From Polynucleobacter rarus (GTDB taxonomy: Bacteria > Pseudomonadota > Gammaproteobacteria > Burkholderiales > Burkholderiaceae): a stretch of 64,000 bases of DNA. The stretch is taken from the NCBI RefSeq assembly GCF_003072505.1, contig NZ_NTGB01000001.1, positions 129,527 to 193,526 of the forward strand, in the 5' to 3' direction. Shown here one piece after another: positions 46,015-55,519 of this stretch; position 1 is the first letter of the stretch; each line of letters starts with the position of its first letter. Under the pieces are notes generated by a model. It was not told where the DNA came from. It saw only the letters and a program-made list of their open reading frames with translations, and searched no databases. The translations under genes were made by a program, and so were the position numbers.

Positions 46015-47034
46015 TTATTGTGGTTTTATTCCAAGGCTTTGAATCAGTTTTGAGTAACGCACAAAGTCCGCTTCAATTACCTCTTTAAAGGATTGGGGGG
46101 TATAAGCTTGCACATACAACTCCATTCCTTTTAATTTATCGACGACTTCTTTTTGGGACATTGCAAGGTTAATCGCATGATTCATTTTTTGAATGATTTC
46201 TGGAGGAGTGCCAGCCGGTGCTACATAACCAAACCAACCCGTGGCATTAAAACCCGGGACTACTTCATTTGCAAGTTGTGCATTTGGCCAAGTAGTTGGG
46301 CTTGTTGCAGCTGTAATCCCTAAGAGCTTCAGTTTACCTGCTTGAATTTGTGTCACAAAGGACGACATCCCTAAAATACCAACTTGCACTTGACCACCTA
46401 TGACATCAGTTGCTACTTGGACACTTCCTTTATAAGGCACATGAATGTAGTCAAAACCAGCTCGTAACCTTAAGTCTTCGAAAGTTAAAAAGGGATAACC
46501 TCCTTCACCATTGGTAGCTACCGTTAACATTTTTGGATTTGCTTTGGCATAAGCAACCATCTCTTTTAAATTATTAAAGGGAGCATTAGGCGTTGCTACT
46601 ATCCCCTGAAAATTGGTTGAAATGAGAGCAATAGGCTCCAAATCCTTCAGAGGATTGTATTTGACACTTTTAAGAGTGTTGGGGAGCACAATTAAGTTAC
46701 CTGTTTGTGCGGATGCGAAGGTATATCCGTCCGGATTTGACCTGACCAAATTGGCGATACCAATTGATCCGCTACCGCCGATGACATTCTCCACAATAAT
46801 CGGTTGCCCCAAAATTTCTGTAAGCTTAGGGGAAATCATTCGTGTAGTTAAATCGATCGAATCACCAGGTGGAAAAGGAATGATGATTTTGATAGGCTTA
46901 TTCGGCCAAGCTTGGGCAAAGGCACTAGGGGCAAGAACGGTTTGGAAACAACAAAGGATACTTACAAAAGCAGTATAAAAAAACTTTCGATAAAGCAAGC
47001 GATTTACTTTACCAATCAATTGATTGATTAACAT
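46015..47034 (-). CDS. Bug/TctC-family solute-binding protein, upstream partner of second CocE
   Basis: This 339-residue protein has a long signal peptide ending APSAFAQ (about residue 41). Signature stretches are WPNKPIKIIIPFPPGDSIDLTTR, PIIVENVIGGSGSIG and SNPDGYTFASAQTG. The usual PGG is PGD here, a change in the ligand loop. The C-lobe has VVPGFNATGWFGYVAPAGTP. GAGGGGAC precedes the ATG. A 247-bp gap separates it from the divergent MFS transporter. Confidence 0.9.
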   Translation of the reverse strand: MLINQLIGKVNRLLYRKFFYTAFVSILCCFQTVLAPSAFAQAWPNKPIKIIIPFPPGDSIDLTTRMISPKLTEILGQPIIVENVIGGSGSIGIANLVRSNPDGYTFASAQTGNLIVLPNTLKSVKYNPLKDLEPIALISTNFQGIVATPNAPFNNLKEMVAYAKANPKMLTVATNGEGGYPFLTFEDLRLRAGFDYIHVPYKGSVQVATDVIGGQVQVGILGMSSFVTQIQAGKLKLLGITAATSPTTWPNAQLANEVVPGFNATGWFGYVAPAGTPPEIIQKMNHAINLAMSQKEVVDKLKGMELYVQAYTPQSFKEVIEADFVRYSKLIQSLGIKPQ

Positions 47035-47281
47035 TTCTTTGTCCCCTCTAAGATATTCTTTTTCTTAAAGCCTACTCTATTAGTATTCAAATATCAATAA
47101 GGACAAATCCTGCATGAAGTCTTAACTCAAAGAAATTTCAAAATTAGTCCGAAAGTAACCACTTTATAAGACTTGAATAAAAAACCAACATACCTAATAA
47201 ATAGAGCTTAGATTTTCTAAGAAGTAGAATAATCCTTATTCTGAGAAATGTTTTAGCTAACAGAGCATTAATAATAAAAAC

Positions 47282-48499
47282 ATGAAGACAAAAAATATCA
47301 TTATTTGCATGCTTTGCTCACAAGTCCTAACTTTGCTTGGCTTTGCAAGTTATGCCGTGACCTTAAATACACTCCAACAAGAATGGAGTTTATCTAATTT
47401 TCAATCTGGCTTTATCGCCAGTATATTTTTCTTTGGTTATATTGGCTTTGTTTCTTGCGCGACTGTTCTCACAGATCGTTTAGATGCGAGAAAAATTTAT
47501 TTAATCGGTGTTGGTATTGAATTCATTGGACTGATCGGCTTAGCTACTTTGACGACTGGTTTTTACAGCGCCTTATTTTTTATGTTTCTCAACGGCGCTG
47601 GTGTTGCTGGAGCCTACATGCCTGGCTTGAAAATTATTACCGATCGGGTCAAGACGGGAGAGTTAACAAGATATATTTCTTTTTATACAGCTTTTTTTGG
47701 AGTTGGAGTAGGTCTTTCCTACTTATTATCAGGCATCATTTTAGCTACTTTTAATTGGCATTATGTGTACGGAATGATTGCTATTGGTCCATTATTAGCC
47801 TGGTTGATTGTATATTTTTTGATTGAGCCACTCACTGATAAAAAATGGCAAAGTAACCTCAATTTGCATTGGAAAGATATTTTCCCGATTGATCGATGGA
47901 AACTCGTGTTAAAAAACAAAGATGCATCTACGTATATTTGGGGTTACGTTGTTCACTCCCTAGAGTTATTTGCCTCAAGAAGTTGGTTAGTCGCCTTCTT
48001 TTTAATTTGCGCATCTAGTACTGACTATCCTCCTCTTCTGAGTGGAACTGAATCAGCTAGCCTCATTAATTTTTTTGGAGTCCCTGCTTCGATTCTTGGT
48101 AATGAGATAGCAATTCGAATTGGTCGAAAAAAATGGATTTATATAGCGATGGTTTTAAGCACTATTTTCGGTATCCTGTTATCGCTATCGATTGGTCAAG
48201 CATGGTGGTTAGTGATGATTTTTGCAATCCTACATAGTCTTTTTATTATGGCAGATTCTGCTACCTTAACAGCTGGGTTGGTTACGAGTACTTCGGATCA
48301 ACTAAAGGGTGCCGCAATGGGATTACATTCCATGATGGGATTTGGTGGCGGACTCTTAGGACCATCCATTTTTGGCTTTGTTTTAGATATCTCTGGTGGG
48401 CAGCAGCAACCAAGTGCTTGGGTCTTTGCTTATCTATCAATCGTGATTTGGGGATTCGTTTTTGTTGCTTATCAATTAAAAAGAAAAACCACCAATTAA
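47282..48499 (+). CDS. Major facilitator superfamily (MFS) transporter
   Basis: This 405-residue protein is hydrophobic almost throughout, with about twelve membrane segments in two halves. The loop-2 region reads TVLTDRLDARKIYLIG, a form of the MFS A-motif, and the second half has GNEIAIRIGRKKWIY at the equivalent place. TAGLVTSTSDQLKGAAMGLHSMMGFGGGLLGPSIFG resembles drug or organic-acid porters. It is divergent from the second Bug-CocE pair, so it may move a related compound. The substrate is unknown. Confidence 0.88.
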   Translation: MKTKNIIICMLCSQVLTLLGFASYAVTLNTLQQEWSLSNFQSGFIASIFFFGYIGFVSCATVLTDRLDARKIYLIGVGIEFIGLIGLATLTTGFYSALFFMFLNGAGVAGAYMPGLKIITDRVKTGELTRYISFYTAFFGVGVGLSYLLSGIILATFNWHYVYGMIAIGPLLAWLIVYFLIEPLTDKKWQSNLNLHWKDIFPIDRWKLVLKNKDASTYIWGYVVHSLELFASRSWLVAFFLICASSTDYPPLLSGTESASLINFFGVPASILGNEIAIRIGRKKWIYIAMVLSTIFGILLSLSIGQAWWLVMIFAILHSLFIMADSATLTAGLVTSTSDQLKGAAMGLHSMMGFGGGLLGPSIFGFVLDISGGQQQPSAWVFAYLSIVIWGFVFVAYQLKRKTTN

Positions 48500-48607
48500 C
48501 TTGCCAACTACTTTTTTGAAAAAATCATCCTATGTGAGATAGTGGTAATGTTGCCTTATCAGAGCTTTACAATAAATTTTTGAATCACCAAATAAAAACT
48601 TAAATCT

Positions 48608-49471
48608 ATGCAAAATTCCTACCTTCTTCTTGCCTTAATTTCAATGTGTTGTTATGGATTAGGGGACTTGGTATTTAAATTTGCTGCTCGTAAAGGGCTT
48701 CCATCTCACAGGTTCTTGATTTTACAAACCGTATTCTTTCTGCCTAGCGCCCTTTTCTTAGGGTGGATTACTGACTCTCTTCATTTTGGCATGCCGTTTA
48801 TGTTCGGCATGTGTGCTGGGGTAACCCTGTATTTTGCGTTACTCTATTTTTCTATTAGTTTGAATACCGGAGACGTTAGCGTAGTTGCTCCTGTTTTTAG
48901 AAGTAGTTTTGTTTTATCGGGGATTCTTGCACTGCTATTTTTAAATGAATCCTTAACTTTGAATAAGATATTTGCTTTTGCATTATTAGTCTTGGCAGCA
49001 TTTTTATTATTGAGTAATCTTTCATTTCGTTCTAATCAGGCCTCTGAAATAAAAACAGATAAAAGTTATTTTAAAAGCCTCATTATCGCTACAGTTCTCC
49101 TCGGAATTTCGGGCTTTATTTATAAATTAGGCGCTATTGCTGGAGGTAATTCGATTTCTATCGTTACTGGGCAAGCGACAGTCTTTTTTACATTGGCTTT
49201 TTCTGCTAGTTACTACAAGGACAAAAGAATCATCTTTTTATGGAAATATCTTTACTTAGGATTTGCTGCTGCATTCTTTTTATTTTTAGCTCTCTATTTT
49301 TTACTTGAGGCCTTAAAATCTGGTCCTGCAACCACTGTTGTGACCATCTCACAGATGGGTTTTGTTGTGACTGCGATTTTAGGTACCTTTATTTTTAAAG
49401 AAAAAATTTCTTTAAGGAAAGTTCTAGGTTTGGTTTGTTCAATTGTGGCAATGGTACTTTTAGCAACCTAA
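48608..49471 (+). CDS. EamA/DMT-family transporter
   Basis: This 287-residue protein has about ten membrane segments in two EamA-like repeats. The first is visible at VAPVFRSSFVLSGILALLFLNE and the second at VVTISQMGFVVTAILGTFIFKE, each ending in the typical F.E/F.KE after the penultimate helix. Such proteins export metabolites or amino acids. It lies 108 nt after the MFS gene on the same strand, so co-transcription is possible. Confidence 0.88.
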   Translation: MQNSYLLLALISMCCYGLGDLVFKFAARKGLPSHRFLILQTVFFLPSALFLGWITDSLHFGMPFMFGMCAGVTLYFALLYFSISLNTGDVSVVAPVFRSSFVLSGILALLFLNESLTLNKIFAFALLVLAAFLLLSNLSFRSNQASEIKTDKSYFKSLIIATVLLGISGFIYKLGAIAGGNSISIVTGQATVFFTLAFSASYYKDKRIIFLWKYLYLGFAAAFFLFLALYFLLEALKSGPATTVVTISQMGFVVTAILGTFIFKEKISLRKVLGLVCSIVAMVLLAT

Positions 49472-49508
49472 ATATTTCTAATTGAGCTCTTTACTTTTTG
49501 TGTCTAAT

Positions 49509-50465
49509 TCATTCGGCTTTAATGCCAGTTAATTTGACTATATTCGCCCAGTTTGCAATATCTTTTTTCAAGAGTGCACCCAATATTTCAGCTGATCCAG
49601 GATCTGGATCATAAGCAAGTGCAATTAACTGTTGCTTAATCTCAGGCGTATTGAGGCATTGAATAAAAGCTTGATTTACACGCTGAACAATATTTTTAGG
49701 AACACCTGTAGGCCCAAAGATGCCATACCAAGTATTTAATTCAAATCCTGGCACTGTTTCAGAGATTGTGGCAACGGAAGCAAGAATAGGGGTTCGCTTT
49801 AAGGTAGTCGTTCCCAAAGGAGTTAACTTATTAGCTTGAACTTGTGCAAGAACCGTAGAGGTGTTGGTAATTAAAACATCTACTTCATTAGCTAGTACAG
49901 CAGAAACTGCTGGCCCACCTCCTTTGTATGGAATATGGGTAAATTTGGTGCCTGTTAAATTTCCTAGCAACTCCATTCCTAAATGAGGCGTACTGCCGAT
50001 TCCAGCCGAGGAATAATTTATTTTCCCGGGCTCTAATTTAGCCAGTTCGATTAATTCAGAAATATTCTTGGCTTTAAATTTGGGATTGGCTACTAAAACG
50101 CTCGGCGTATTGACCATTAACGCAATGGGCGTTAAATCTTTTACCGGGTCAAACGGGAGTTGACTATAGAGAGCTGAACTGATGGGTAGTGAGCTATTAC
50201 CCAGTAGTAATATATAGCCATCGGGTGCTGCTTTTGCAACGTAATCAGCTCCAATATTCCCGTTAGCACCAGGCTTGTTATCCAAAACAATGGTTTGACC
50301 TAGCAACTCAGATAAACGCTTACTTAATGGGCGCATTAATACATCTGCACCACCTCCTGGTGGAAAAGGGATGACGATTTTGATTGGTTTAGTAGGATAT
50401 TCCTGCGCAAAAGAAAGTGGTATTGCCAAAATAAAAGCACTAAGAATGAATACAATTTTTTTCAT
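49509..50465 (-). CDS. Bug/TctC-family solute-binding protein (tandem copy 3)
   Basis: This 318-residue protein has a compact signal peptide ending PLSFAQ (about residue 21). Motifs are YPTKPIKIVIPFPPGGGADVLMR, IVLDNKPGANGNIG and APDGYILLLGNSS. It is the closest of the set to the family consensus. It is the last of three same-strand Bug genes; its ATG lies 9 nt after the stop of the preceding one. Confidence 0.92.
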   Translation of the reverse strand: MKKIVFILSAFILAIPLSFAQEYPTKPIKIVIPFPPGGGADVLMRPLSKRLSELLGQTIVLDNKPGANGNIGADYVAKAAPDGYILLLGNSSLPISSALYSQLPFDPVKDLTPIALMVNTPSVLVANPKFKAKNISELIELAKLEPGKINYSSAGIGSTPHLGMELLGNLTGTKFTHIPYKGGGPAVSAVLANEVDVLITNTSTVLAQVQANKLTPLGTTTLKRTPILASVATISETVPGFELNTWYGIFGPTGVPKNIVQRVNQAFIQCLNTPEIKQQLIALAYDPDPGSAEILGALLKKDIANWANIVKLTGIKAE

Positions 50466-50474
50466 GAATTTTCT

Positions 50475-51452
50475 TTATTGGTCAATTTGAATATTTCTTG
50501 TTTTGATTAAGCTCATTAAACTAAGGCGCTCTTTTGTTGTCAAAGCCATGACTGTATCGGAGCTACCACTGAGTAGTTCCATACCAAGTTGGTCAAATTT
50601 TATTTTAAGATCTTTATCTTTTGTCACCTTTTGCAAAGCAATATTTAATTTTTTAATGATCTCCGGTGCAGTACCTGAAGGCGCAGCTAAGCCGTACCAG
50701 GCGTTTATTTCAAAGCCAGGCACACCAGACTCTGCAATGGTTGGAATGTTTTCTAAAATGGCAAGGCGCCTCAAATTAGTTATACCTAAAGCCTTTAATT
50801 TACTTGCGTTAATTAAGCTGACTGAGCTAAGTGCAATATCAAAGGTTATATCAACTTGATTCGAGAGCACCGCCTGTGTTGCCTCAATGTTACTTTTGTA
50901 TGGAATATGTAACATTTTGATACCTGTTTGAGCTTGGAATAATTCGGCAGCTAACTGTAAAGATGATCCATTACCAGCAGAAGCATAAGAAACTTTTCCG
51001 GGGTTTTCTTTGGCATAGCGAACAAAATCGCTAACAGAATTAAACTTAGCTTGGGGAGCTGATACCAATACCATTGGCGAAGCTGAAACAAGCCCTACAC
51101 CGACAAAATCAGAATCCACTTTATAAGGTAAATTCGTTTTAAAAATCGGATTATTCACAAAACTAGTTGAACTACAAAGAACTAGAGTATATCCATCCGG
51201 TAATGCTTTAGCTACTTTATCTGTGCCGATGATGGTGCCACCACCTGCAATATTTTCAATGACGATTGCTTGCCTTAGTTCGTTACTTAATTTTTCACTA
51301 ATGATTCTAGTTAATTGATCGGCCGCACCGCCAGGTCCATAAGGGACTACTATTTTTATTGGCCTACTTGGATAAGAGTCTATTGGCTCTATTGCAAATA
51401 CAGATGAACTGATTACTACACCTATTAATAATAGAAAGTTCCGTAGTTTCAT
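50475..51452 (-). CDS. Bug/TctC-family solute-binding protein (tandem copy 2)
   Basis: The start at ATG 51452 (MKLRNFLLLIGVVISSSVFA) gives a clean signal peptide and 325 residues; the longer reading from 51491 adds a polar leader. Motifs are YPSRPIKIVVPYGPGGAADQLTR, IVIENIAGGGTIIG and LPDGYTLVLCSST. The C-lobe has IPTIAESGVPGFEINAWYGLAAPSG. It has diverged clearly from both tandem neighbours, so the duplication is old. Confidence 0.92.
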   Translation of the reverse strand: MKLRNFLLLIGVVISSSVFAIEPIDSYPSRPIKIVVPYGPGGAADQLTRIISEKLSNELRQAIVIENIAGGGTIIGTDKVAKALPDGYTLVLCSSTSFVNNPIFKTNLPYKVDSDFVGVGLVSASPMVLVSAPQAKFNSVSDFVRYAKENPGKVSYASAGNGSSLQLAAELFQAQTGIKMLHIPYKSNIEATQAVLSNQVDITFDIALSSVSLINASKLKALGITNLRRLAILENIPTIAESGVPGFEINAWYGLAAPSGTAPEIIKKLNIALQKVTKDKDLKIKFDQLGMELLSGSSDTVMALTTKERLSLMSLIKTRNIQIDQ

Positions 51453-51497
51453 ATTTTGGATCTGAGGTTGGTGAATTTTATAAAAGATCATTAAAAA

Positions 51498-52481
51498 TTA
51501 GCTTGCTTGAATATTCGATTCCTTTACGATTTGGGAATATCTTGTTTGCTCTTGCTTTATCAGAGTACTAAAATCTTCGGGCGAATTTGCAATCGCTTGA
51601 ATATTTTGTTGCGACATCGATTGCACTAGTTCAGTCGTTTGAGCTGCTTTTTGAGTAGCATTACTCAGAGTCTGAATAATACTTTGTGGGGTACCACTAG
51701 GTGCAAGTAAACCATTCCACAGGGTAAAGCCCATTCTTTTGTAGCCTAATTCTTTTAAGGTTGGGAGCTCTGGAAAGAAAGGATTGCGTTCGTTACCCGT
51801 AATAGCAATCGGCACTAACTTACCTGATTTAATGTGACCGGCAACCGTACCAGGACCACTGAAAGCCATATCAATTTGTCCACCTATGAGGTCAACTGTT
51901 ACAGGCGCTGCGCCTTTATAAGCCACATGTAAAAAATTCATGGAAGATTCAATCCCAAAGACATGACCACATAAATGTTGAATGCTGCCATTTCCAAGTG
52001 ACCCATAAGTTAGCCCTGAATTTTTACTCTTGGCATAACTCAGTAACTCTTTTAAATTACTCACTTGTAGATTAGAGTTAACGACCAAAATTAGAGGATC
52101 GGAAGAAGTAAGTGATATCGCTGAAAAGTCATTAAAAGCATCGTAGGGAAGCTTATTGTAGATAAAAGGATTGATTGAAATAGTTGAAATATTGGTTTGA
52201 ATGAGAGTATATCCGTCTGGAGGTGCTTTTGACAAAGCTTCCATAGCAATAATGCCTGCAGCTCCAGCGCGATTTTCAATCACAATCTGTTTACCCAAAA
52301 ATTTTGACATTTGTTGGGCATAGCCTCGAGCCACCGCGTCCGCTCCGCCACCTGGGGGGACAGGAACAATCATTTTGATGGGTTTATTTGGGTAGGTATC
52401 AGCTTTGATAAGAGGACTTGCGATCAGGCCAAGACTCCCTAAAAGAAAATGGCGTCGTGAAATATCCCGAGATAACCCCAT
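51498..52481 (-). CDS. Bug/TctC-family solute-binding protein with Tat-type signal (tandem copy 1)
   Basis: ATG 52481 with TTGGAGAC upstream is preferred to the TTG at 52493 and gives 327 residues. The N-terminus MGLSRDISRRHFLLGSLGLIAS carries the twin-arginine pattern S-R-R-x-F-L, so export by the Tat pathway is likely, unlike the other Bug proteins in the window. The mature part has YPNKPIKMIVPVPPGGGADAVAR, IVIENRAGAAGI and PPDGYTLIQTN. It is the first of three tandem Bug genes, and its 5' end lies close to the divergent alpha/beta-hydrolase gene. Confidence 0.9.
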   Translation of the reverse strand: MGLSRDISRRHFLLGSLGLIASPLIKADTYPNKPIKMIVPVPPGGGADAVARGYAQQMSKFLGKQIVIENRAGAAGIIAMEALSKAPPDGYTLIQTNISTISINPFIYNKLPYDAFNDFSAISLTSSDPLILVVNSNLQVSNLKELLSYAKSKNSGLTYGSLGNGSIQHLCGHVFGIESSMNFLHVAYKGAAPVTVDLIGGQIDMAFSGPGTVAGHIKSGKLVPIAITGNERNPFFPELPTLKELGYKRMGFTLWNGLLAPSGTPQSIIQTLSNATQKAAQTTELVQSMSQQNIQAIANSPEDFSTLIKQEQTRYSQIVKESNIQAS

Positions 52482-52540
52482 TATTGTCTCCAAGTATTAG
52501 AATAATTAATATTATTCGTACTTTATATCATAGAAATCAA

Positions 52541-53647
52541 ATGAGACAAAACACCCCAACAGATTTAATTCTAACTACCGATCGGTTCGTGACTCACCTC
52601 TCCACTGTGCCAGCCAACTTGGGTCAGCCGGTCGGATTATTTGTTAGAGAGAAAGTTTTAGCAAGTCACCAAAATAAGGCTCAACCGAAAGTTGTATTAA
52701 TGGTTCATGGTGGCTTTGCTCCGAGTTTAGTTGCCTATGACTTGGCATACAAAGATTATAGTTTTATGAATGCATTAGCATTACAGGGTTTTGATGTATT
52801 TGTGCTCTCTCATACTGGTTATCCACCTTCACCGCGTCCGATGATGGATGATCCTAATAATGTGGCAAAAGAACATCAGAGTGAATTGATTCCCCATATT
52901 CTGAGTGACTATTCAAATCCAAGATATCCTCACAAGTTGGTCTCAAGTGGGACTGAATGGGATGAATTAGAGACTGTAGTGAACTTTATTTGCGACTTAC
53001 GAAAAGTGGATAAGATCTCTTTCGTGGGATGGTCTACCGGCACGCCTAGAGCTGGTGGATATGCGGCTCTGCATCCTGAGCGGGTGGATAAATTAGTCAT
53101 GTTTGGCATTGCGCCGTTTTTTGATATTGAAGATCCCCCAACTCAATTTCCTGAAGATGGCGCACCAACGATCTTACAAACTAGAGATTTTCTCTTAAAC
53201 AATCGTTGGCGGGATCATGTACATGGCGAACATCAACTTGAAGATCCGGAAGTATGCAATGCTGTATGGAATGAGTTAATGGCGGCGGACCCTATTGGTG
53301 CATCATGGGGAAGAGATGGCCGTGGGATTATGCGTGCACCGAATCGAATGAATTACGGCTGGAAAACAAATTTGAAAAAAATCAAAGCGCCTACTTTAAT
53401 GTTGCTAGGAGAGTTTGATGATTATGAAAAACGTATCGAAGCCTGGAATGCACTAGAAAGTCCACAAAAAATGTTTATCAAGGTTAGACATTCGTCGCAT
53501 TTTATGCAATTTGAATCTGCTAGACATTTTCTTTATAAATCTACCGTTAATTGGTTAGAGCAGGGAACTGTAGAAAATCATGTAAAGGGAGAGTTTGAAG
53601 TAAGCCCTGAAGGTGAATTATCGGAGCTACAAAAACTTGGAAACTAA
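52541..53647 (+). CDS. Alpha/beta-fold hydrolase
   Basis: ATG 52541 (MRQNTPTDLILTTDR) is preferred; the longer frame from 52418 would run back into the divergent Bug gene. The protein has 368 residues. VVLMVHGGFAPSLVAYDLA supplies the oxyanion HGG, and the nucleophile elbow is FVGWSTGTPRAGGYAALHP (Ser in G-W-S-T-G). TLMLLGEFDDYEKR carries the Asp, and RHSSHFMQFE carries the catalytic His. All triad members are visible. The substrate is unknown. A VOC-family ORF overlaps its 3' end, so the two are probably co-translated. Confidence 0.88.
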   Translation: MRQNTPTDLILTTDRFVTHLSTVPANLGQPVGLFVREKVLASHQNKAQPKVVLMVHGGFAPSLVAYDLAYKDYSFMNALALQGFDVFVLSHTGYPPSPRPMMDDPNNVAKEHQSELIPHILSDYSNPRYPHKLVSSGTEWDELETVVNFICDLRKVDKISFVGWSTGTPRAGGYAALHPERVDKLVMFGIAPFFDIEDPPTQFPEDGAPTILQTRDFLLNNRWRDHVHGEHQLEDPEVCNAVWNELMAADPIGASWGRDGRGIMRAPNRMNYGWKTNLKKIKAPTLMLLGEFDDYEKRIEAWNALESPQKMFIKVRHSSHFMQFESARHFLYKSTVNWLEQGTVENHVKGEFEVSPEGELSELQKLGN

Positions 53648-54014
53648 AATTTATCTGGCTTGGTTTGAAATCTATGTTGATAACATGGCCAGAGCTAAAA
53701 ATTTCTATGAGAAAGTCTTCAATTGTGTTTTGATGCCACAACCGACTGACGGTAGCTTTGAATTATTTCAGTTTCCTGACGCGGTTTTTAGTAATGGCGC
53801 GATGGGGGCATTAGTAAAACATCCTATGCGTAAACCATCGTTAGATGGAACCTTAATTTATTTCAATAGTGATGATTGTGCTATACAATCTTCCATTGCT
53901 TTACAAAACGGCGGACAACTATTTAAACCAAAATGGAGTATTGGACCTAATGGTTTTCTGGCGATTTTTGGGGATACTGAAGGTAATGCGATTGGCCTTC
54001 ATTCATTTGAGTAA
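53613..54014 (+). CDS. VOC-family (glyoxalase/bleomycin-resistance fold) protein
   Basis: This 133-residue protein begins at GTG 53613 or possibly TTG 53637; both lie inside the end of the preceding hydrolase gene in another frame. The VOC pattern is clear: WFEIYVDNMARAKNFYEKVF at the start and FGDTEGNAIGLHS at the end. The latter supplies the usual Glu-Gly-N metal-side strand. VOC proteins include isomerases, dioxygenases and binding proteins, so no reaction is assigned. Confidence 0.85.
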   Translation: MNYRSYKNLETKIYLAWFEIYVDNMARAKNFYEKVFNCVLMPQPTDGSFELFQFPDAVFSNGAMGALVKHPMRKPSLDGTLIYFNSDDCAIQSSIALQNGGQLFKPKWSIGPNGFLAIFGDTEGNAIGLHSFE

Positions 54015-54064
54015 TTACCTCTAGGAAAAAGAATCGAAGGTTTATTCGTCGTTATCTAGATAAT

Positions 54065-55258
54065 TTAGCTCGCTATTTTCATTAATTGATCTAGCGCCGC
54101 AATTAAAGTAGCGTCCTTTTTAGCGTAACAAAATCGAATGACGTTTGAATTTACTGCTGAACTGTAAAATGCTGACACTGGAATCGCCGCTACTTTTACC
54201 TCGGTTGTTAACCATTTACAAAAATCAACCTCATTTAATTTAGCCTCAGAGATTTTTAATTGTGAGTAATCAACACATTGAAAGTAGGTGCCATCTGAGG
54301 GAAGTAATGAAAAGTGGGTATTACTTAAACCAGCTCTAAAAAAATCCCGTTTTTGTTGATAAAAAGTAGGTAACTCTTGATAGGCTTTTGGATAGTTTAG
54401 ATAACTAGCTAAGCCGTACTGCATTGGGGTATTAACTGTAAACACATTAAATTGATGCACTTTACGAAATTCTGCCATTAACTCTTTGGGGGCTGCGACA
54501 TACCCAACTTTCCAACCTGTAACATGAAAAGTTTTGCCAAAACTTGAGACTACAAAACTTCTTTCACATAACTCAGCATGACGAGAAATACTTTGATGGA
54601 GTTGGTTGTCGTAAACCATATGTTCGTATACTTCATCACTACAAATCAGTGCGTTCGTTGGCTTCACTAATTCTGCGAGTTTCTCTAGGTCCTCACTTTG
54701 CCAAACCATACCAGTTGGATTATGTGGCGAGTTGATCATAACAAGTCTTGTTTTAGGATTAATTGCGCTTGCTAAGTCGTTCCATGGAAGTACATATTTT
54801 TCTACTACTCCCATTTCATTTCTTTGAGGTATCATTTTTACTGAGATGGCTTTGCCGCCGGCCAAGTTGATTGCTGGCAGATAAGAGTCGTAGACAGGTT
54901 CAATCACCACCACCTCTTCACCGGGTCGAACTGTTGCTAAAACCACGGTTAAGATTGCTTGCGTTGCACCCGCTGTGACGGTAATTTCATCATCGGGTGA
55001 GTAGTATTTACCATACAGATCTTGAATTTTTTCAGAAATCTTATTTCTTAGTTCGGGGATACCGGCCATAGGAGGATATTGATTTTCCCCGTTTCTCATC
55101 GAGGATTCCACGCCGTCTAGTAACTTTGGATCGCAGGCAAAGTCTGGAAAGCCTTGACCCAAATTAATTGCCTGATGTTCCTTCGCTAAAGCGGACATGA
55201 CGCTAAATATAGTAGTTTCCATCTCCGGAAATTTAGATTGCAAAAAGTTTTGGGCCAT
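54065..55258 (-). CDS. Class I/II PLP aminotransferase, methionine-aminotransferase-like (YbdL type)
   Basis: ATG 55258 gives 397 residues beginning MAQNFLQSKFPEMETTIFSVMSALA, the typical start of YbdL/kynurenine-aminotransferase-like enzymes. INLGQGFPDF, the PLP-contacting TAGATQAIL, PHNPTGMVW and SDEVYEHMVYD precede the Schiff-base Lys in SFGKTFHVTGWKVGY. VIRFCYAKKD carries the carboxylate-binding Arg. It transaminates methionine or a broad set of amino acids with 2-oxo acids. It stands alone on the minus strand, converging with the VOC gene. Confidence 0.9.
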   Translation of the reverse strand: MAQNFLQSKFPEMETTIFSVMSALAKEHQAINLGQGFPDFACDPKLLDGVESSMRNGENQYPPMAGIPELRNKISEKIQDLYGKYYSPDDEITVTAGATQAILTVVLATVRPGEEVVVIEPVYDSYLPAINLAGGKAISVKMIPQRNEMGVVEKYVLPWNDLASAINPKTRLVMINSPHNPTGMVWQSEDLEKLAELVKPTNALICSDEVYEHMVYDNQLHQSISRHAELCERSFVVSSFGKTFHVTGWKVGYVAAPKELMAEFRKVHQFNVFTVNTPMQYGLASYLNYPKAYQELPTFYQQKRDFFRAGLSNTHFSLLPSDGTYFQCVDYSQLKISEAKLNEVDFCKWLTTEVKVAAIPVSAFYSSAVNSNVIRFCYAKKDATLIAALDQLMKIAS

Positions 55259-55519
55259 AACTTGATTCACTCAGGGTGAGAAGGTTTCGATAAGTTTATT
55301 TTACTGATCTAAGCAATGATTTGGAAAGTTAGGTTCGAATCAAAAATATGTAGTTAAAATAACTTTATATATCAAATTCAGTATAAAGAAACAATTTAAT
55401 GATGTTGGCTATCAATGAGGTTTCTCATTTATTATTTGATGGTGTTGTTTAATTAGTAATCATTGAGTGACCAATAGCCTTATATTACTAGCAATGACAT
55501 TTTTTAACGAGACAAAAAC

